A stretch of 64,000 nt of DNA from Planctellipticum variicoloris (GTDB lineage Bacteria; Planctomycetota; Planctomycetia; Planctomycetales; Planctomycetaceae): NCBI RefSeq assembly GCF_030622045.1, contig NZ_CP130886.1, positions 1,439,557 to 1,503,556 of the forward strand, given 5' to 3'. Positions 1-10,947 of this stretch are shown in pieces. Under the pieces are notes generated by a model. The model ran no database searches and was not told the origin of the DNA. It saw only the letters and a list, made by a program, of their open reading frames with translations. A program made the translations under genes and the position numbers. Each line of letters starts with the position of its first letter. Positions within the stretch are counted from its first letter, which is position 1.

Positions 1-509
1 CCGTACTTGGCCTTCGCCTGCCGGAATTCCTCTTCCGTCAGCATCTGGCACTTGCGCAGCGGGGTATCGCCCGGTTCGATAACCACGTAGTCCTGGAAGT
101 AGATCACCTTTTCCAGCGACGTGGTCTTCATGTTGAGCAGCGCCCCCAGCCGGCTGGGCATGCTCTTGAAGAACCAGATGTGGACGACCGGAGCGGCGAG
201 CTCGATGTGGCCCATCCGCTTGCGGCGGACGCGGCTGTGCGCCACCTTCACGCCGCAGCGATCGCAGATCATCCCCTTGTACTTCATGCCGCGGTACTTG
301 CCGCAGGCGCATTCCCAGTCCTTTTCGGGTCCGAAAATGCGCTCGCAAAACAGGCCGTCGCGTTCCGGACGGTAGGTCCGGTAGTTGATCGTCTCCGGCT
401 TCTTCACTTCGCCGAACGACCAGCTCCGAATATCGTGCGGGCTCGCCAGGCCGATCTTGATGCCCGAGTACTCGTTGACGCGATCATAGGTCGTTTCGCC
501 AACACTCAC
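1..509 (-). CDS. rpoC: RNA polymerase beta' subunit, N-terminal part (cut by window edge)
   Basis: This is the first 169 residues of the RNA polymerase beta' subunit, which forms the active-site clamp of the core enzyme. The N-terminal zinc site is visible as CACG followed 15 residues later by CDRCG. The stretch [20 protein letters not shown] is the typical beta' sequence just after it. I chose a GTG start at 509 because AAGGAG lies 8 nt upstream; it gives [14 protein letters not shown]. The gene follows rpoB by 80 nt on the same strand. The rest of the protein lies outside the window. Confidence 0.96.
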   Translation of the reverse strand, partial: MSVGETTYDRVNEYSGIKIGLASPHDIRSWSFGEVKKPETINYRTYRPERDGLFCERIFGPEKDWECACGKYRGMKYKGMICDRCGVKVAHSRVRRKRMGHIELAAPVVHIWFFKSMPSRLGALLNMKTTSLEKVIYFQDYVVIEPGDTPLRKCQMLTEEEFRQAKAKY

Positions 510-589
510 GGGGAATCTCCTTTGAGAATGCAGTCTGCGGTCGATGCGCAGAAAAACTTGATCACTTACGCCAGCCGGTGAAACGCGCG

Positions 590-3500
590 TCAGACGCCCG
601 TCTTCTCCAACTGCATGTTCAGGCACAGACCGCGAATCTCGTTGTTGAGCACTTCGAAGCTCGCCGGGGTGCCCGCTTCGAGAGTGTTCTCGCCCTTGAC
701 CATCGACTCGTAAATCTTCGTCCGGCCTTCGACGTCGTCGCTCTTGACCGTCAGCAGTTCCTGCAGAATGTAGGCGGCGCCGTACGCTTCCAGCGCCCAC
801 ACTTCCATTTCGCCGAATCGCTGTCCGCCGAACCGCGCCTTGCCGCCCAGCGGCTGCTGCGTGATCAGCGAGTATGGCCCGGTCGCACGAGCATGCACCT
901 TGTCTTCGACGAGGTGGTGCAGCTTGAGCATGTAGATGTAGCCAACGGTGGTCTTCTGCTCGAAGGCCTCGCCCGTCCGTCCATCGTAAAGCTGCGATTT
1001 GCCGTCGTCGCACAGGCCGGCCTGGATCAGCAGCTTGTGAATCTCTTCTTCCGCCGGACCGTCGAACACCGGGCACTTGACCCGGATGCCGAGCTTGGCG
1101 CAGGCGAACCCGAGGTGGGTCTCGAGAATCTGACCGACGTTCATACGGCTCGGCACGCCCAGCGGATTCAGCAGGATGTCGACCGGAGTGCCGTCCTCCA
1201 GGAAGGGCATGTCTTCCTCGGGCAGCACCTTGGAAATCACACCCTTGTTCCCGTGACGACCGGCCATTTTGTCGCCGACGGAGATCTGCCGCTTCTGCGC
1301 CACGTAGACTTTGACCATCTGCAGCACGCCGCTCGGCAACTCGTCGCCGCGCTTCATGGTGTTGAGCGTGCGGTCGCGTTCGTCGATCGCGTCTTCCACA
1401 GGCTGCCAGAAATCTTTGATGGCCTTCTTGCAGTCCGCCTTCTTCTGCGGACTCTTGATATCGAGCATCTCAAACATGCTGTGGAACGTCTCGGCGTACG
1501 TCGCCAGGAACTTGTCGTCGTTCACCGACCGCACGTCCCGACCGTCCGAGTCCTTCAGCTTGCTGCCGAACGCCGTCTCGAATTCCTTCAAGAACTCCTT
1601 AAACGCCTCGGCCACCGACGCAGCCCCGGCCTCTTCGGCCTTCTTCAGCTCCGCTTCGAACTTCTTCCGCTCGCCTTCCGACAGGCTCATTCGGCGGGAG
1701 AACTTCTCGGTGTGGATCACAATTCCTTCGACGCCGCTCGGAACTTCCAGCGACTCGTTCTTCACGTCCTCGCCGGCCCGCCCGAAGATCGCATGCAGCA
1801 GCTTTTCTTCCGGCGTCAGTTCTGTCTTTGCCTTCGGGGAGACCTTGCCGACCAGAATGTCGCCCGGCTCCACGCGGGTGCCGATCCGTACGATTCCGTC
1901 TTCGTCGAGATTCCGGAGCGCCTTCTCACTGACGTTAGGAATATCCCGGGTGAACTCTTCGCGGCCCAGCTTTGTCTCGCGAACTTCCACGTCGAACTCG
2001 TCGATGTGGATCGACGTGTAGACGTCTTCCTTCACCAGACGCTCGGACAGGATGATCGCGTCTTCGAAGTTGAAGCCTTCCCACGACATGAACGCCACGA
2101 GCACGTTCCGGCCCAGGGCCAGTTCGCCGTCTCGAGTCGCTGCGGAATCGCAGAGAATCTCGCCCTTCTTGACCTTCTGACCGACCACTACGGTCGGCTT
2201 CTGATTCAGGCAGGTCCGCTCGTTGAGCCCCATGTATTTGCGGAGCGGATGCTTCCGGCCATCGATCTCGATGACGTTCGCGTCCACATAGGTGATCTTT
2301 CCGGACTTCTCAGCCCGTAGAACCATGCCGGAACTTTCCGCCACGGCGGCTTCCAGTCCGGTTCCCACCAGCGGCGGCTCGGCAATCAGCAGCGGCACGC
2401 CCTGCCGCTGCATGTTCGAACCCATCAAGGCGCGGTTGGCGTCGTCGTGCTCCAGGAACGGAATCAACCCCGCGGAGACGCCGACCATCTGGCAGGGGGC
2501 CACGTCGATGAAGTTGACTTCGTTCGACGTAATCCAGACCACGTCGTTGTGATGGCGGGCCATCACGCGATCGTCTGAAATCACGCCATCCTTGACCGGC
2601 GTATCGGCGGGCGCGATATAGACCTGCGATTCCTCGTCCGCACGGCACCAGACGATCTCGTCGGTCACTTTCCGATTCACCACTTTGCGATAGGGGGTGA
2701 TCAGGAAGCCGTAATCGTCGACTTTCGCGAAGATGCTCAGACTCGAAATCAGTCCGATGTTCGTCCCTTCGGGCGTTTCAATCGGACAGATTCGGCCATA
2801 GTGCGAAATGTGCACGTCGCGGACTTCGAAGCCCGCACGCTTCCGGTTCAAACCGCCAGGTCCCAGGGCGCTGAGCCGGCGCTCGTGCGTCAGCGTCGCC
2901 AGCGGATTCGTCTGATCGACGACCTGCGAAAGCTCGCCGCGGCCGAAGAAATACTCGATCGCCGCCGACACGCTTTTCGGATTGATCAGCGTCCGAGGCG
3001 ACATCTCTTCGACGTCTTTGAGACTCATCCGCTCCTGAACCGTGCGACGGAGCTTCAGAAATCCTTTGCGGATTTCTTCGGCCGCCAGTTCGTCGATGGT
3101 CCGCAACCGGCGATTGCCCAGGTTGTCGATATCGTCGACGCTCGCCGTCGCTTCGCCCGACCGCAGCTTGTGGATGTAGCGGATCGAGTTGACGATGTCG
3201 TCGGGACGGAGCGTCATCTCCGTGTCCGGCACGTCCTGATTGAACTTCCGATTGATCCGGAACCGGCCCACGCGGCCCAGCCGGTAGCGGTTCACGTCAA
3301 AGAACTTCTCCTTGAACAGATCCACGGCCTTTTCGAGCTGCGGCGGATTCCCCGGGCGCAGCCGCTGATAGATTCGCAGCAGGGCGTCCTCGTAGGACAT
3401 CGTCGGATCTTCGAGGATGCTCTCCAGAGCCAGCCGGTCGGCGACCTCGTCGATAATCAGCACCGACTTCAAAGGCGAAGCCGCCAGCTCCTCCGCAAGA

Positions 3501-4306
3501 GCGCTGTTGATCGGATGACCCGCTTCGACGATGATCTCGCCGCAGCGCTCGTGGCCCGCCGGATAAATCAGATCCTCCGCGGCGTGCTTGCCCGTCAGCT
3601 TCTCAACGGCCTCTTTGCTCAGCTTCACCGTCGAGACCGGGTAGAACAGCTTGATCAGCGCCGGCGTCGAACCGAACTCCGGCCCCATGGCCCGCAGGAA
3701 CGTCATCACGGAGAATTTGCCGCTCTGATCGATGCGGACCCCCAGGGTCTCACGCTTCGTGATATTCAGCTCGATCCAGCTACCACGCTCGGGAATCACG
3801 CGGCAGGAAAAACTCTTTCGCTCGCCCGGCTCGTTGGCCTGGACAAAGTCCACGCCCGGGGAACGATGCAACTGGCTCACGACCACGCGCTCGGCGCCGT
3901 TGATGATGAACTCGCCGCCGCCGAGCATGATCGGCATATCGCCCAGGTACACCTCTTCCTCGATCGGCTGCTCCTTGACGAGTCGCAGCCAGACGCGGAA
4001 CGGACGACCGAATGTCAGGCGAAGCTGGCGGCACTCCAGTGGCGTATACCGCGGTTTGCCCAGCTCATACTTCACGTATTCCAGGCGGTATTTTCCGTCC
4101 TGGTAGCTCTCGATCGGAAAAATTTCGCGAAGGATCGCCTCAAGGCCCTCGTCCTTGCGCTCCCTGGGTTCCTTCTCCAGTTGAAGAAACCGGAAGTAAG
4201 ACTCGGTCTGGATTCGCGTCAGATCCGAGATCTCAAAGTCACCCTTCAGGGCGCCCAGATTACGGACTTCATTGACCGGGATGACGCGAATAGAGGGAAC
4301 TGGCAT
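590..4306 (-). CDS. rpoB: DNA-directed RNA polymerase subunit beta
   Basis: Catalytic beta subunit of RNA polymerase, 1238 residues from the ATG at 4306. That ATG is preferred to the in-frame GTG at 4315 because AGGAAG sits 8 nt before the ATG but touches the GTG. The rifampicin-binding cluster is easy to read: [12 protein letters not shown], then [13 protein letters not shown], then the [16 protein letters not shown] block. The C-terminal signature [20 protein letters not shown], which contacts beta', is intact. Compared with the E. coli cluster, the drug-contact Asp, His and Ser are kept, while Asn518, Ser522 and Lys527 positions carry Thr, Ala and Glu. It is the penultimate gene visible of the rplKAJL-rpoBC operon. 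Confidence 0.98.
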   Translation of the reverse strand: MPVPSIRVIPVNEVRNLGALKGDFEISDLTRIQTESYFRFLQLEKEPRERKDEGLEAILREIFPIESYQDGKYRLEYVKYELGKPRYTPLECRQLRLTFGRPFRVWLRLVKEQPIEEEVYLGDMPIMLGGGEFIINGAERVVVSQLHRSPGVDFVQANEPGERKSFSCRVIPERGSWIELNITKRETLGVRIDQSGKFSVMTFLRAMGPEFGSTPALIKLFYPVSTVKLSKEAVEKLTGKHAAEDLIYPAGHERCGEIIVEAGHPINSALAEELAASPLKSVLIIDEVADRLALESILEDPTMSYEDALLRIYQRLRPGNPPQLEKAVDLFKEKFFDVNRYRLGRVGRFRINRKFNQDVPDTEMTLRPDDIVNSIRYIHKLRSGEATASVDDIDNLGNRRLRTIDELAAEEIRKGFLKLRRTVQERMSLKDVEEMSPRTLINPKSVSAAIEYFFGRGELSQVVDQTNPLATLTHERRLSALGPGGLNRKRAGFEVRDVHISHYGRICPIETPEGTNIGLISSLSIFAKVDDYGFLITPYRKVVNRKVTDEIVWCRADEESQVYIAPADTPVKDGVISDDRVMARHHNDVVWITSNEVNFIDVAPCQMVGVSAGLIPFLEHDDANRALMGSNMQRQGVPLLIAEPPLVGTGLEAAVAESSGMVLRAEKSGKITYVDANVIEIDGRKHPLRKYMGLNERTCLNQKPTVVVGQKVKKGEILCDSAATRDGELALGRNVLVAFMSWEGFNFEDAIILSERLVKEDVYTSIHIDEFDVEVRETKLGREEFTRDIPNVSEKALRNLDEDGIVRIGTRVEPGDILVGKVSPKAKTELTPEEKLLHAIFGRAGEDVKNESLEVPSGVEGIVIHTEKFSRRMSLSEGERKKFEAELKKAEEAGAASVAEAFKEFLKEFETAFGSKLKDSDGRDVRSVNDDKFLATYAETFHSMFEMLDIKSPQKKADCKKAIKDFWQPVEDAIDERDRTLNTMKRGDELPSGVLQMVKVYVAQKRQISVGDKMAGRHGNKGVISKVLPEEDMPFLEDGTPVDILLNPLGVPSRMNVGQILETHLGFACAKLGIRVKCPVFDGPAEEEIHKLLIQAGLCDDGKSQLYDGRTGEAFEQKTTVGYIYMLKLHHLVEDKVHARATGPYSLITQQPLGGKARFGGQRFGEMEVWALEAYGAAYILQELLTVKSDDVEGRTKIYESMVKGENTLEAGTPASFEVLNNEIRGLCLNMQLEKTGV

Positions 4307-4822
4307 GCGTGTCACTTCCTGAGAAAGACAACCGGCGGCAGGAACTCTGCCTCACACCCGGGAGCAGATCAGCGGCTTGAACGTCGCGCGACCGTACCGG
4401 TCACACAACTTCCCGTCAGGATCGTGCTCAACGTCGGGATGACGCGCGACCATACACTTTCCGCGACCTGCCAAACCGGAAAGAATAACCGAACGAACGC
4501 GCGGATCAACCTCAGCCATCCGCACGTTGCTCCCGCTCAAACCACATTTCACAGCAATGGGGAGCGGCTTCTCTCCCGAGCACGAATCACACCCGAGACC
4601 CGTCCATCCCTGAACGGACAAGACCAGTAGACTGCGAGACGGCGGCGGGCCGTACGCATGGCGTCCTCCTGATTGGCGAAAGCGGCATAGCTGCGGCCCG
4701 GACGCGGAATCCACGCCGGGCCGCAGCATGATCGCCTAGCAGGCTACACCAATCACCCCCGTTCGTCAAATGTTCTCTTGACAAACGCGGAAAAATCGGT
4801 GCAGTACGCCTGTCGTCCAACT
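4307..4822 (-). other. rplL-rpoB intergenic region with hairpin and a weak promoter candidate
   Basis: This 516-bp gap within the operon has no convincing gene; the short open frames in it have no ribosome-binding site or family features. It contains the 12-bp hairpin listed separately. A weak minus-strand promoter candidate is also present: TTGACG at 4764-4769 and TAGCCT at 4741-4746 with a 17-bp spacer (the -10 matches poorly). In E. coli the same gap holds an attenuator and an RNase III site that set the ratio of ribosomal protein to polymerase; a similar role is inferred here. Confidence 0.55.
4690..4727 (-). terminator. Attenuator-like hairpin between rplL and rpoB
   Basis: A perfect 12-bp GC-rich stem pairs 4690-4701 with 4716-4727, with a 14-nt loop. 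No T-run follows on the minus strand, so it is more likely a partial terminator or RNA processing site than a full stop. Position between rplL and rpoB matches the known attenuator in other bacteria. Confidence 0.55.
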
Positions 4823-5224
4823 CTACTTGATCTCGACCTTGGCGCCGGCGGCTTCCAGTTCGGCCTTCAGCTTGTCGGCGTCTTCCTTCGAAACGCCCGA
4901 CTTCACGGCCTTCGGAGCGGCTTCCACCAGGTCCTTGGCTTCCTTCAGACCCAGGCTCGTCGCCGCGCGAACTACCTTGATCACGCCGATCTTGTTGTCG
5001 CCGATCGCGGCAAGAACCACGTCGAACTCGGTCTTTTCCTCGGCGGCGGCCGGCGCACCAGCGCCGGGAGCAGCCGCCATCATCACGGCCCCGCCGGCAG
5101 CCGGCTCGATCCCGTGCTGCTGCTTCAGGTAGTCGGCCAGGGCCTTGGCCTGAAGCAGCGTCAGGTTAGCAATCTTGTCGCCCAGATCCGTCGTCGAGGC
5201 GTCGAAAGTCGCCACTTCAGTCAT
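4823..5224 (-). CDS. rplL: 50S ribosomal protein L7/L12
   Basis: The stalk protein that recruits translation GTPases to the ribosome, 133 residues. It shows the normal order: an N-terminal dimerisation helix (residues about 10-40), an Ala/Gly/Pro-rich hinge (about 40-60, containing [16 protein letters not shown]), and the conserved globular domain with [20 protein letters not shown]. It lies downstream of rplJ with about 90 nt between them, as usual. Length and every conserved segment fit the family. Confidence 0.98.
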   Translation of the reverse strand: MTEVATFDASTTDLGDKIANLTLLQAKALADYLKQQHGIEPAAGGAVMMAAAPGAGAPAAAEEKTEFDVVLAAIGDNKIGVIKVVRAATSLGLKEAKDLVEAAPKAVKSGVSKEDADKLKAELEAAGAKVEIK

Positions 5225-5317
5225 TTCCCCAGATCCTTTCTTCGTCGCAAAAAACCGATACTCAAATCATTAGATAGTGGTTGCCGGCCGACGCGGCCTC
5301 AGCACACCGCGTCCCGC

Positions 5318-5851
5318 TTACGCGGCGGGAGCATCCCCGCCGTCTTTGTCCGCCATCGCCTTGATCGCGCCGGCGACGCGACCTCCCGGCCCCAGCAGGG
5401 CCGCAGCCAGGTTGGCGCCTGGTGAGAGTATCTGTGCGACGAGGTCGGACAGCAGCTCTGCGCGGCCCTTGCTCTTCGACAGATCCTCAACATTCTTAGC
5501 CGTCAACGACGTCGCGCCGATCGCGCCGCCCCTGATCTCCAGCTCTTTAATCTGCGTCGCCTGCTCGGACAGTTCCCGAGACAAAGCAACGATATCTTCT
5601 CCACCGAACGCAATCGTCGACGGGCCGGTGAGCACGGCGCCCAGCCCGGTCAGACCGAGATCGCTGAGCGCCTTGCGAGCGACCGCGTTCTTCACGCCGA
5701 GCAGCCGGATGCCCTTCTTGCGCAACGTCAGCCGGAGTTTGTTGGCCGTGACGGCATTCACCTTGGAAGCGTCCAGCACCAGCACTTCACGATACTCGCC
5801 AACCCGTTCACGGATTTCCGAGATCATGAGATTCTTAACGACCTTGCTCAT
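5318..5851 (-). CDS. rplJ: 50S ribosomal protein L10
   Basis: L10 anchors the L7/L12 dimers to the ribosome. I start it at the ATG at 5851 (MSKVVKNLMISEIRERV), giving 177 residues, because this matches L10 N-termini; an in-frame GTG at 5899 would add 16 residues with no family match. The segments ANKLRLTLRKKGIRLLGVKN and GLGAVLTGPSTIAFG are typical of L10. The protein ends in an acidic, alanine-rich tail that would carry the L12-binding helix. It sits between rplA and rplL. Confidence 0.96.
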   Translation of the reverse strand: MSKVVKNLMISEIRERVGEYREVLVLDASKVNAVTANKLRLTLRKKGIRLLGVKNAVARKALSDLGLTGLGAVLTGPSTIAFGGEDIVALSRELSEQATQIKELEIRGGAIGATSLTAKNVEDLSKSKGRAELLSDLVAQILSPGANLAAALLGPGGRVAGAIKAMADKDGGDAPAA

Positions 5852-5924
5852 CTCTATCCCATACCCGGCAGCACCGACTGCCCCAGAAATTCCGTGCACG
5901 AACCCCGCAGACCGGTCTCGCCGA

Positions 5925-6632
5925 TTAAACGGCCGCGACCGTCACGCCGGGAGACATAGTCGCCTGGACGCTGACGTTCCGAATGTACTGTCCCTTCGAG
6001 GTCGCCGGCTTCAGCGCCCGAATGTACTTCAGGAAAGCCTCGACATTCTCCACCAGCGGCGTCTCATCGAACGACAGCTTGCCGACGACGCAGTGGACAT
6101 TGCCGCCGTCGTCGACGCGGAACTCCACCTTGCCGGCCCGATACTCTTTCACGGCGGCCGCCACATCCTGCGTCACCGTGCCCGCTCGCGGCGACGGCAT
6201 CAGGCCGCGAGGCCCCAGCACGCGGCCGAGCGGACCGACAACACCCATCATGTCCGGCGTCGCAATTGCAACGTCGAAGTCGGTCCAGCCGGTTTTGATC
6301 TTATCCGCCAGTTCTTTGCCACCGACGAACTCGGCGCCTGCCGCCGTCGCGATCGCGACGTTATCGCCCTGACAAAACACCAGGACGCGCTTCGACTTGC
6401 CGATCCCGTGCGGCAGCACGATCGAGCCGCGGACGATCTGATCCGCCTGCCGAGGATCCACCCCAAGCCGGATCGAAATCGTCACGGTCTGATCGAACCG
6501 GCACTTTCGGATCGCTGCGGGGAGCGTCCCTTCGAGCTGTTTCAACGTCTTCACCGCAGAGGGAAGATCCACCGTGCCCAAGCTCTGGACCTGAGACTGC
6601 AAATGTCGCATGCGCTTGGAAAGATGCGCCAT
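5925..6632 (-). CDS. rplA: 50S ribosomal protein L1
   Basis: L1 forms the mobile L1 stalk at the tRNA exit site, 235 residues. The start at 6632 ([11 protein letters not shown]) was chosen by similarity to the standard MAKLTKRMR opening; an upstream in-frame GTG at 6668 would add 12 residues. Conserved L1 features are [21 protein letters not shown] near residue 70 and [18 protein letters not shown] near residue 130. It lies directly downstream of rplK. In other bacteria L1 also represses its own operon by binding the mRNA leader; I could not identify such a site by eye. Confidence 0.97.
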   Translation of the reverse strand: MAHLSKRMRHLQSQVQSLGTVDLPSAVKTLKQLEGTLPAAIRKCRFDQTVTISIRLGVDPRQADQIVRGSIVLPHGIGKSKRVLVFCQGDNVAIATAAGAEFVGGKELADKIKTGWTDFDVAIATPDMMGVVGPLGRVLGPRGLMPSPRAGTVTQDVAAAVKEYRAGKVEFRVDDGGNVHCVVGKLSFDETPLVENVEAFLKYIRALKPATSKGQYIRNVSVQATMSPGVTVAAV

Positions 6633-6693
6633 GACAACGATCCGATCAAAAGAACCAACTGTTCGCACCAGAGACCAGCCGCCACCCCGGCAG

Positions 6694-7128
6694 CTAGTCC
6701 ACCACTTCCAGCCCCATGCTGCGCGCCGTTCCGGCGATCACTTTCGCCGCCTGTTCGAGGCTCGAAGAATTCATGTCTTCGAACTTCGTCCTGGCGATCT
6801 CAAGCAACTGGGCCTGAGTGACTGTCCCCACCTTCTCCGCCTTCGGATTCACCGCGCCCTTGGCAATCTTGGCGGCCTGTTTCAACAGCACCGACGCCGG
6901 CGGGCTTTTCAGAATAAAGGTGAACGACCGATCGTCGTAGATCGTGATCACGACCGGAACGATCATGCCGTTCAGATCGCGAGTCTTCTCGTTAAACTGG
7001 GTCACAAACTGACCCAGGTTCACGCCGTGCGGACCGAGAGCCGTACCGACGGGAGGAGCAGGCGTCGCCTTGCCACCCGGGATCTGGACCTTGACCTGCG
7101 CCTTAACTTTCGCGGATTTCTTCGCCAT
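6694..7128 (-). CDS. rplK: 50S ribosomal protein L11
   Basis: L11 binds the GTPase-associated centre of 23S rRNA, 144 residues. The N-terminal domain has the proline-rich segment [21 protein letters not shown] and the C-terminal rRNA-binding domain has [12 protein letters not shown] at its end. Both are textbook L11. It begins 34 bp after nusG and is followed by rplA after 61 bp. Confidence 0.98.
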   Translation of the reverse strand: MAKKSAKVKAQVKVQIPGGKATPAPPVGTALGPHGVNLGQFVTQFNEKTRDLNGMIVPVVITIYDDRSFTFILKSPPASVLLKQAAKIAKGAVNPKAEKVGTVTQAQLLEIARTKFEDMNSSSLEQAAKVIAGTARSMGLEVVD

Positions 7129-7162
7129 TTGCCCAAGCTCTGCGCGGATTCAGCTCGCGCTC

Positions 7163-7741
<579 letters not shown>

Positions 7742-7904
7742 CCCTCAGTCCTTCGCTGCAACCGCTTGAAAAACAACGCTTTACGCTGCAATAACAACAC
7801 CGTCCCCGCAATCGGGAAGTCGCGGCGAACCGGCTATGATGTCGCCACAGCACTGGTTTTGCAAGCCATCGAAGCAGGAAAAACCTGACGACGACTGGAG
7901 ATAG

Positions 7905-8336
7905 TTACGCCTGCAGAATGGAGCACCAGCGCAGGAAATACTGCCAGAGCATGTCGTAACCGAACAGCACCACGCTGAAGAGGAACATCGTCACCAGCAC
8001 GACGACCGTCGCGCGCCAGAGTTCGCCCCAGCCCGGCCACGACACCTTCCCCATCTCGCCTTCGACATCGATCAGAAAATCCGCGAACCGGGGAAAGTGG
8101 ACGAGACGAAACGCAGCCCAGGCCCCGGCGAGGACCACAAGCGTCGGGACGCCAATCCGAATCAGATCGCCGTACTCGACCAGCAGTCGCGCCTGCAGCG
8201 TCCATGCGCCCCAGACGACAGCGGCGGTTACGACAATCCACGTCCAGAGCCGGGCGATCCGCCCCTGATTCTTCTTGAACAGCCCTGCGGAGAACAGAGA
8301 GTTCAGATAGGTCGATTCTCGAAGCGCCTTGGCCAT
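7905..8336 (-). CDS. secE: Preprotein translocase subunit SecE
   Basis: Small membrane subunit of the SecYEG protein-export channel, 143 residues from the ATG at 8336 (GAGGG 5 nt upstream; an adjacent GTG at 8339 is the alternative). Three hydrophobic segments are visible near residues 31-52, 62-82 and 112-137. The family core is the amphipathic stretch EGEMGKVSWPGWGELWRAT just before the last membrane helix. Its position between tRNA-Trp and nusG supports the call, since SecE sequences are poorly conserved. Confidence 0.93.
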   Translation of the reverse strand: MAKALRESTYLNSLFSAGLFKKNQGRIARLWTWIVVTAAVVWGAWTLQARLLVEYGDLIRIGVPTLVVLAGAWAAFRLVHFPRFADFLIDVEGEMGKVSWPGWGELWRATVVVLVTMFLFSVVLFGYDMLWQYFLRWCSILQA

Positions 8337-8436
8337 CACTGCCCTCTGTCGACGTCAGGCGGCATCGCTCGACGTTCCTGCATGGAATTCCAACGGGTCG
8401 GCAGTCCGCACCGCGTTCTCCGGCAACATTGTCAAG

Positions 8437-8509
<73 letters not shown>

Positions 8510-8561
8510 AGACCGCGGCCGGCATTCGCCCGCCGCCGTTCCGCCAGAGCAGCCTGGAGCG

Positions 8562-8717
8562 CTACTTCTTGCGGGATTCTTTATGGGTGGTGTGCTTGCG
8601 AAGCTTGCTGCAGTACTTCTTGAGCTCCAGCCGCTCGGTGCCGCGCGTCTCTTTGTTGACGCGATAGTTCCGGAGGCCGGTTTCCGTACATTCCAGCCAC
8701 ACAAATTCGCGAGCCAT
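8562..8717 (-). CDS. rpmG: 50S ribosomal protein L33
   Basis: A 51-residue protein starting MAREFVWLECTETGLRNYRV and ending in a lysine/arginine-rich tail. The motifs TGLRNYRVNKETRGTERLEL and KKYCSKLRKHTTHKES are those of L33. It has only single cysteines at residues 10 and 36, not the two CxxC pairs of the zinc-binding form, so it is the zinc-free type. The start has GGAGAG about 8 nt upstream. Location between tuf and tRNA-Trp is the conserved place for rpmG. Confidence 0.94.
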   Translation of the reverse strand: MAREFVWLECTETGLRNYRVNKETRGTERLELKKYCSKLRKHTTHKESRKK

Positions 8718-8740
8718 CGAATCACTCTCCCGAAGTCACA

Positions 8741-8772
8741 ACCGACCTCACCCCGTTGAGGGTGAGGTCGGT
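8741..8772 (-). terminator. Hairpin between tuf and rpmG
   Basis: A perfect 13-bp stem pairs 8741-8753 with 8760-8772 around a 6-nt loop. It lies just downstream of the tuf stop on the minus strand. No T-run follows, so it may be a partial terminator or a processing/stability hairpin that separates the very highly expressed tuf from the rest of the operon. Confidence 0.6.
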
Positions 8773-8807
8773 CCATGGATCTGCACGGTCAGTCCGCCGG
8801 CGGAGGA

Positions 8808-10004
<1,197 letters not shown>

Positions 10005-10149
10005 TGCTGCTCTGAACCTCTTTCTCTCTGTCCCGGGGGGCGGCTGATCCCGCCTGATTCATTGACCACGGTGACCACCGGGCCGCTACGACGGTGAACC
10101 CCCACCGTCTACCTGCAGTGGCAGCCAGTTCGCTGCCCGACAACACAAA

Positions 10150-10222
10150 AGCTGCTGGTGGGATTCGAACCCACGACCTCGTCCTTACCAAGGACGCACT
10201 CTACCGGCTGAGCTACAGCAGC
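10150..10222 (-). tRNA. tRNA-Thr (anticodon GGT)
   Basis: A 73-nt cloverleaf on the minus strand. The acceptor GCTGCTG pairs with CAGCAGC, and the anticodon stem CGTCC/GGACG encloses TTGGTAA, giving anticodon GGT for threonine. No encoded CCA. It is the tRNA nearest to tuf, matching thrT in E. coli. Confidence 0.96.
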
Positions 10223-10310
10223 AATGCACGGCCGGCCTTGCCGCAAAAAGTGTGCATTTCGTCGCAAGTTGTCAACCCTGCCACGATTCTGCACGCCGAA
10301 GCCGAAACAG

Positions 10311-10382
<72 letters not shown>

Positions 10383-10487
10383 GTCGAAAAACTCCGAAGC
10401 CAGAACCCCTCACGCCGAAACAGGTTACGTCTCTGGCAGAGCCGCACTCATTTCGCTTTCGAACGATCGGACCTCAGCATTTTTCAG

Positions 10488-10569
10488 TGGTGGGAGCAGG
10501 ATTCGAACCTGCGAAGGCATTGCCATCAGATTTACAGTCTGACCCCTTTGACCGCTCGGGAATCCCACC
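10488..10569 (-). tRNA. tRNA-Tyr (anticodon GTA)
   Basis: An 82-nt type II tRNA on the minus strand with a long variable arm. The acceptor GGTGGGA pairs with TCCCACC, and the anticodon stem TCAGA/TCTGA encloses CTGTAAA, giving anticodon GTA for tyrosine. No encoded CCA. It corresponds in position to tyrU of E. coli. Confidence 0.96.
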
Positions 10570-10645
10570 GGATTGTCTGTCGTGATCTGTCTGCCGTGAC
10601 CTGCCTGTCGCTTCTGTGGAATCCGTGCCGACCACCGCCGAGAAG

Positions 10646-10717
10646 AGCTAGCGGTGGGATTCGAACCCACAACCCCCAGTTTACAAAACTGGAGCTCTGC
10701 CGTTGAGCTACGCTAGC
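10646..10717 (-). tRNA. tRNA-Thr (anticodon TGT)
   Basis: A 72-nt cloverleaf on the minus strand. The acceptor GCTAGCG pairs with CGCTAGC, and the anticodon stem CCAGT/ACTGG encloses TTTGTAA, giving anticodon TGT for threonine. No encoded CCA. It is the first gene after the operon promoter, matching thrU in E. coli. Confidence 0.96.
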
Positions 10718-10750
10718 GGGTCCCCGGACCACCCCAGTTGAGAAGGGATG

Positions 10751-10778
10751 AATATAGCAACCTCGGCACCACGTGCAA
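10751..10778 (-). promoter_or_regulatory. Candidate sigma-70 promoter of the tRNA-tuf-ribosomal operon
   Basis: On the minus strand a -35-like TTGCAC (10773-10778) and a good -10 TATATT (10751-10756) are separated by 16 bp. Transcription would begin near 10744, about 27 nt before the 5' end of the first tRNA. No other gene lies between it and the tRNA cluster. The call rests on sequence match and position only. Confidence 0.6.
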
Positions 10779-10878
10779 GCGCCAGTCGCAGTCACTGGAC
10801 GTGAAAACTGGCATCCGGGTTCGCTCTCCCCGACTTTCTCCCGCGATCGGCAACCCGGACGCGTTGCTGCGCCGTCTG

Positions 10879-10918
10879 AAAAAGCCTGCGGCGGCGCAGA
10901 TCGTCGCGCCGCCGCAGG
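10879..10918 (-). terminator. Intrinsic terminator after the sigma factor gene
   Basis: A perfect 13-bp GC-rich stem pairs 10885-10897 with 10906-10918 around an 8-nt loop. On the minus strand it is followed by CTTTTT, the classic U-tract. It lies 30 bp after the sigma gene stop and so isolates that gene from the tRNA-tuf promoter. Confidence 0.85.
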
Positions 10919-10947
10919 GGAATTCCAACCGTTCCGCTCGTCAGGCT

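Noticed and set aside
578-4630. Long plus-strand open frames (580 and 609 residues) opposite rpoB
   Set aside because: They lie fully antisense to rpoB, have no family features and are expected in high-GC DNA when the real gene favours G/C at third positions.
4352-4820. Two small minus-strand frames between rplL and rpoB
   Set aside because: No ribosome-binding site or domain; the region fits an untranslated operon gap with an attenuator-like hairpin.
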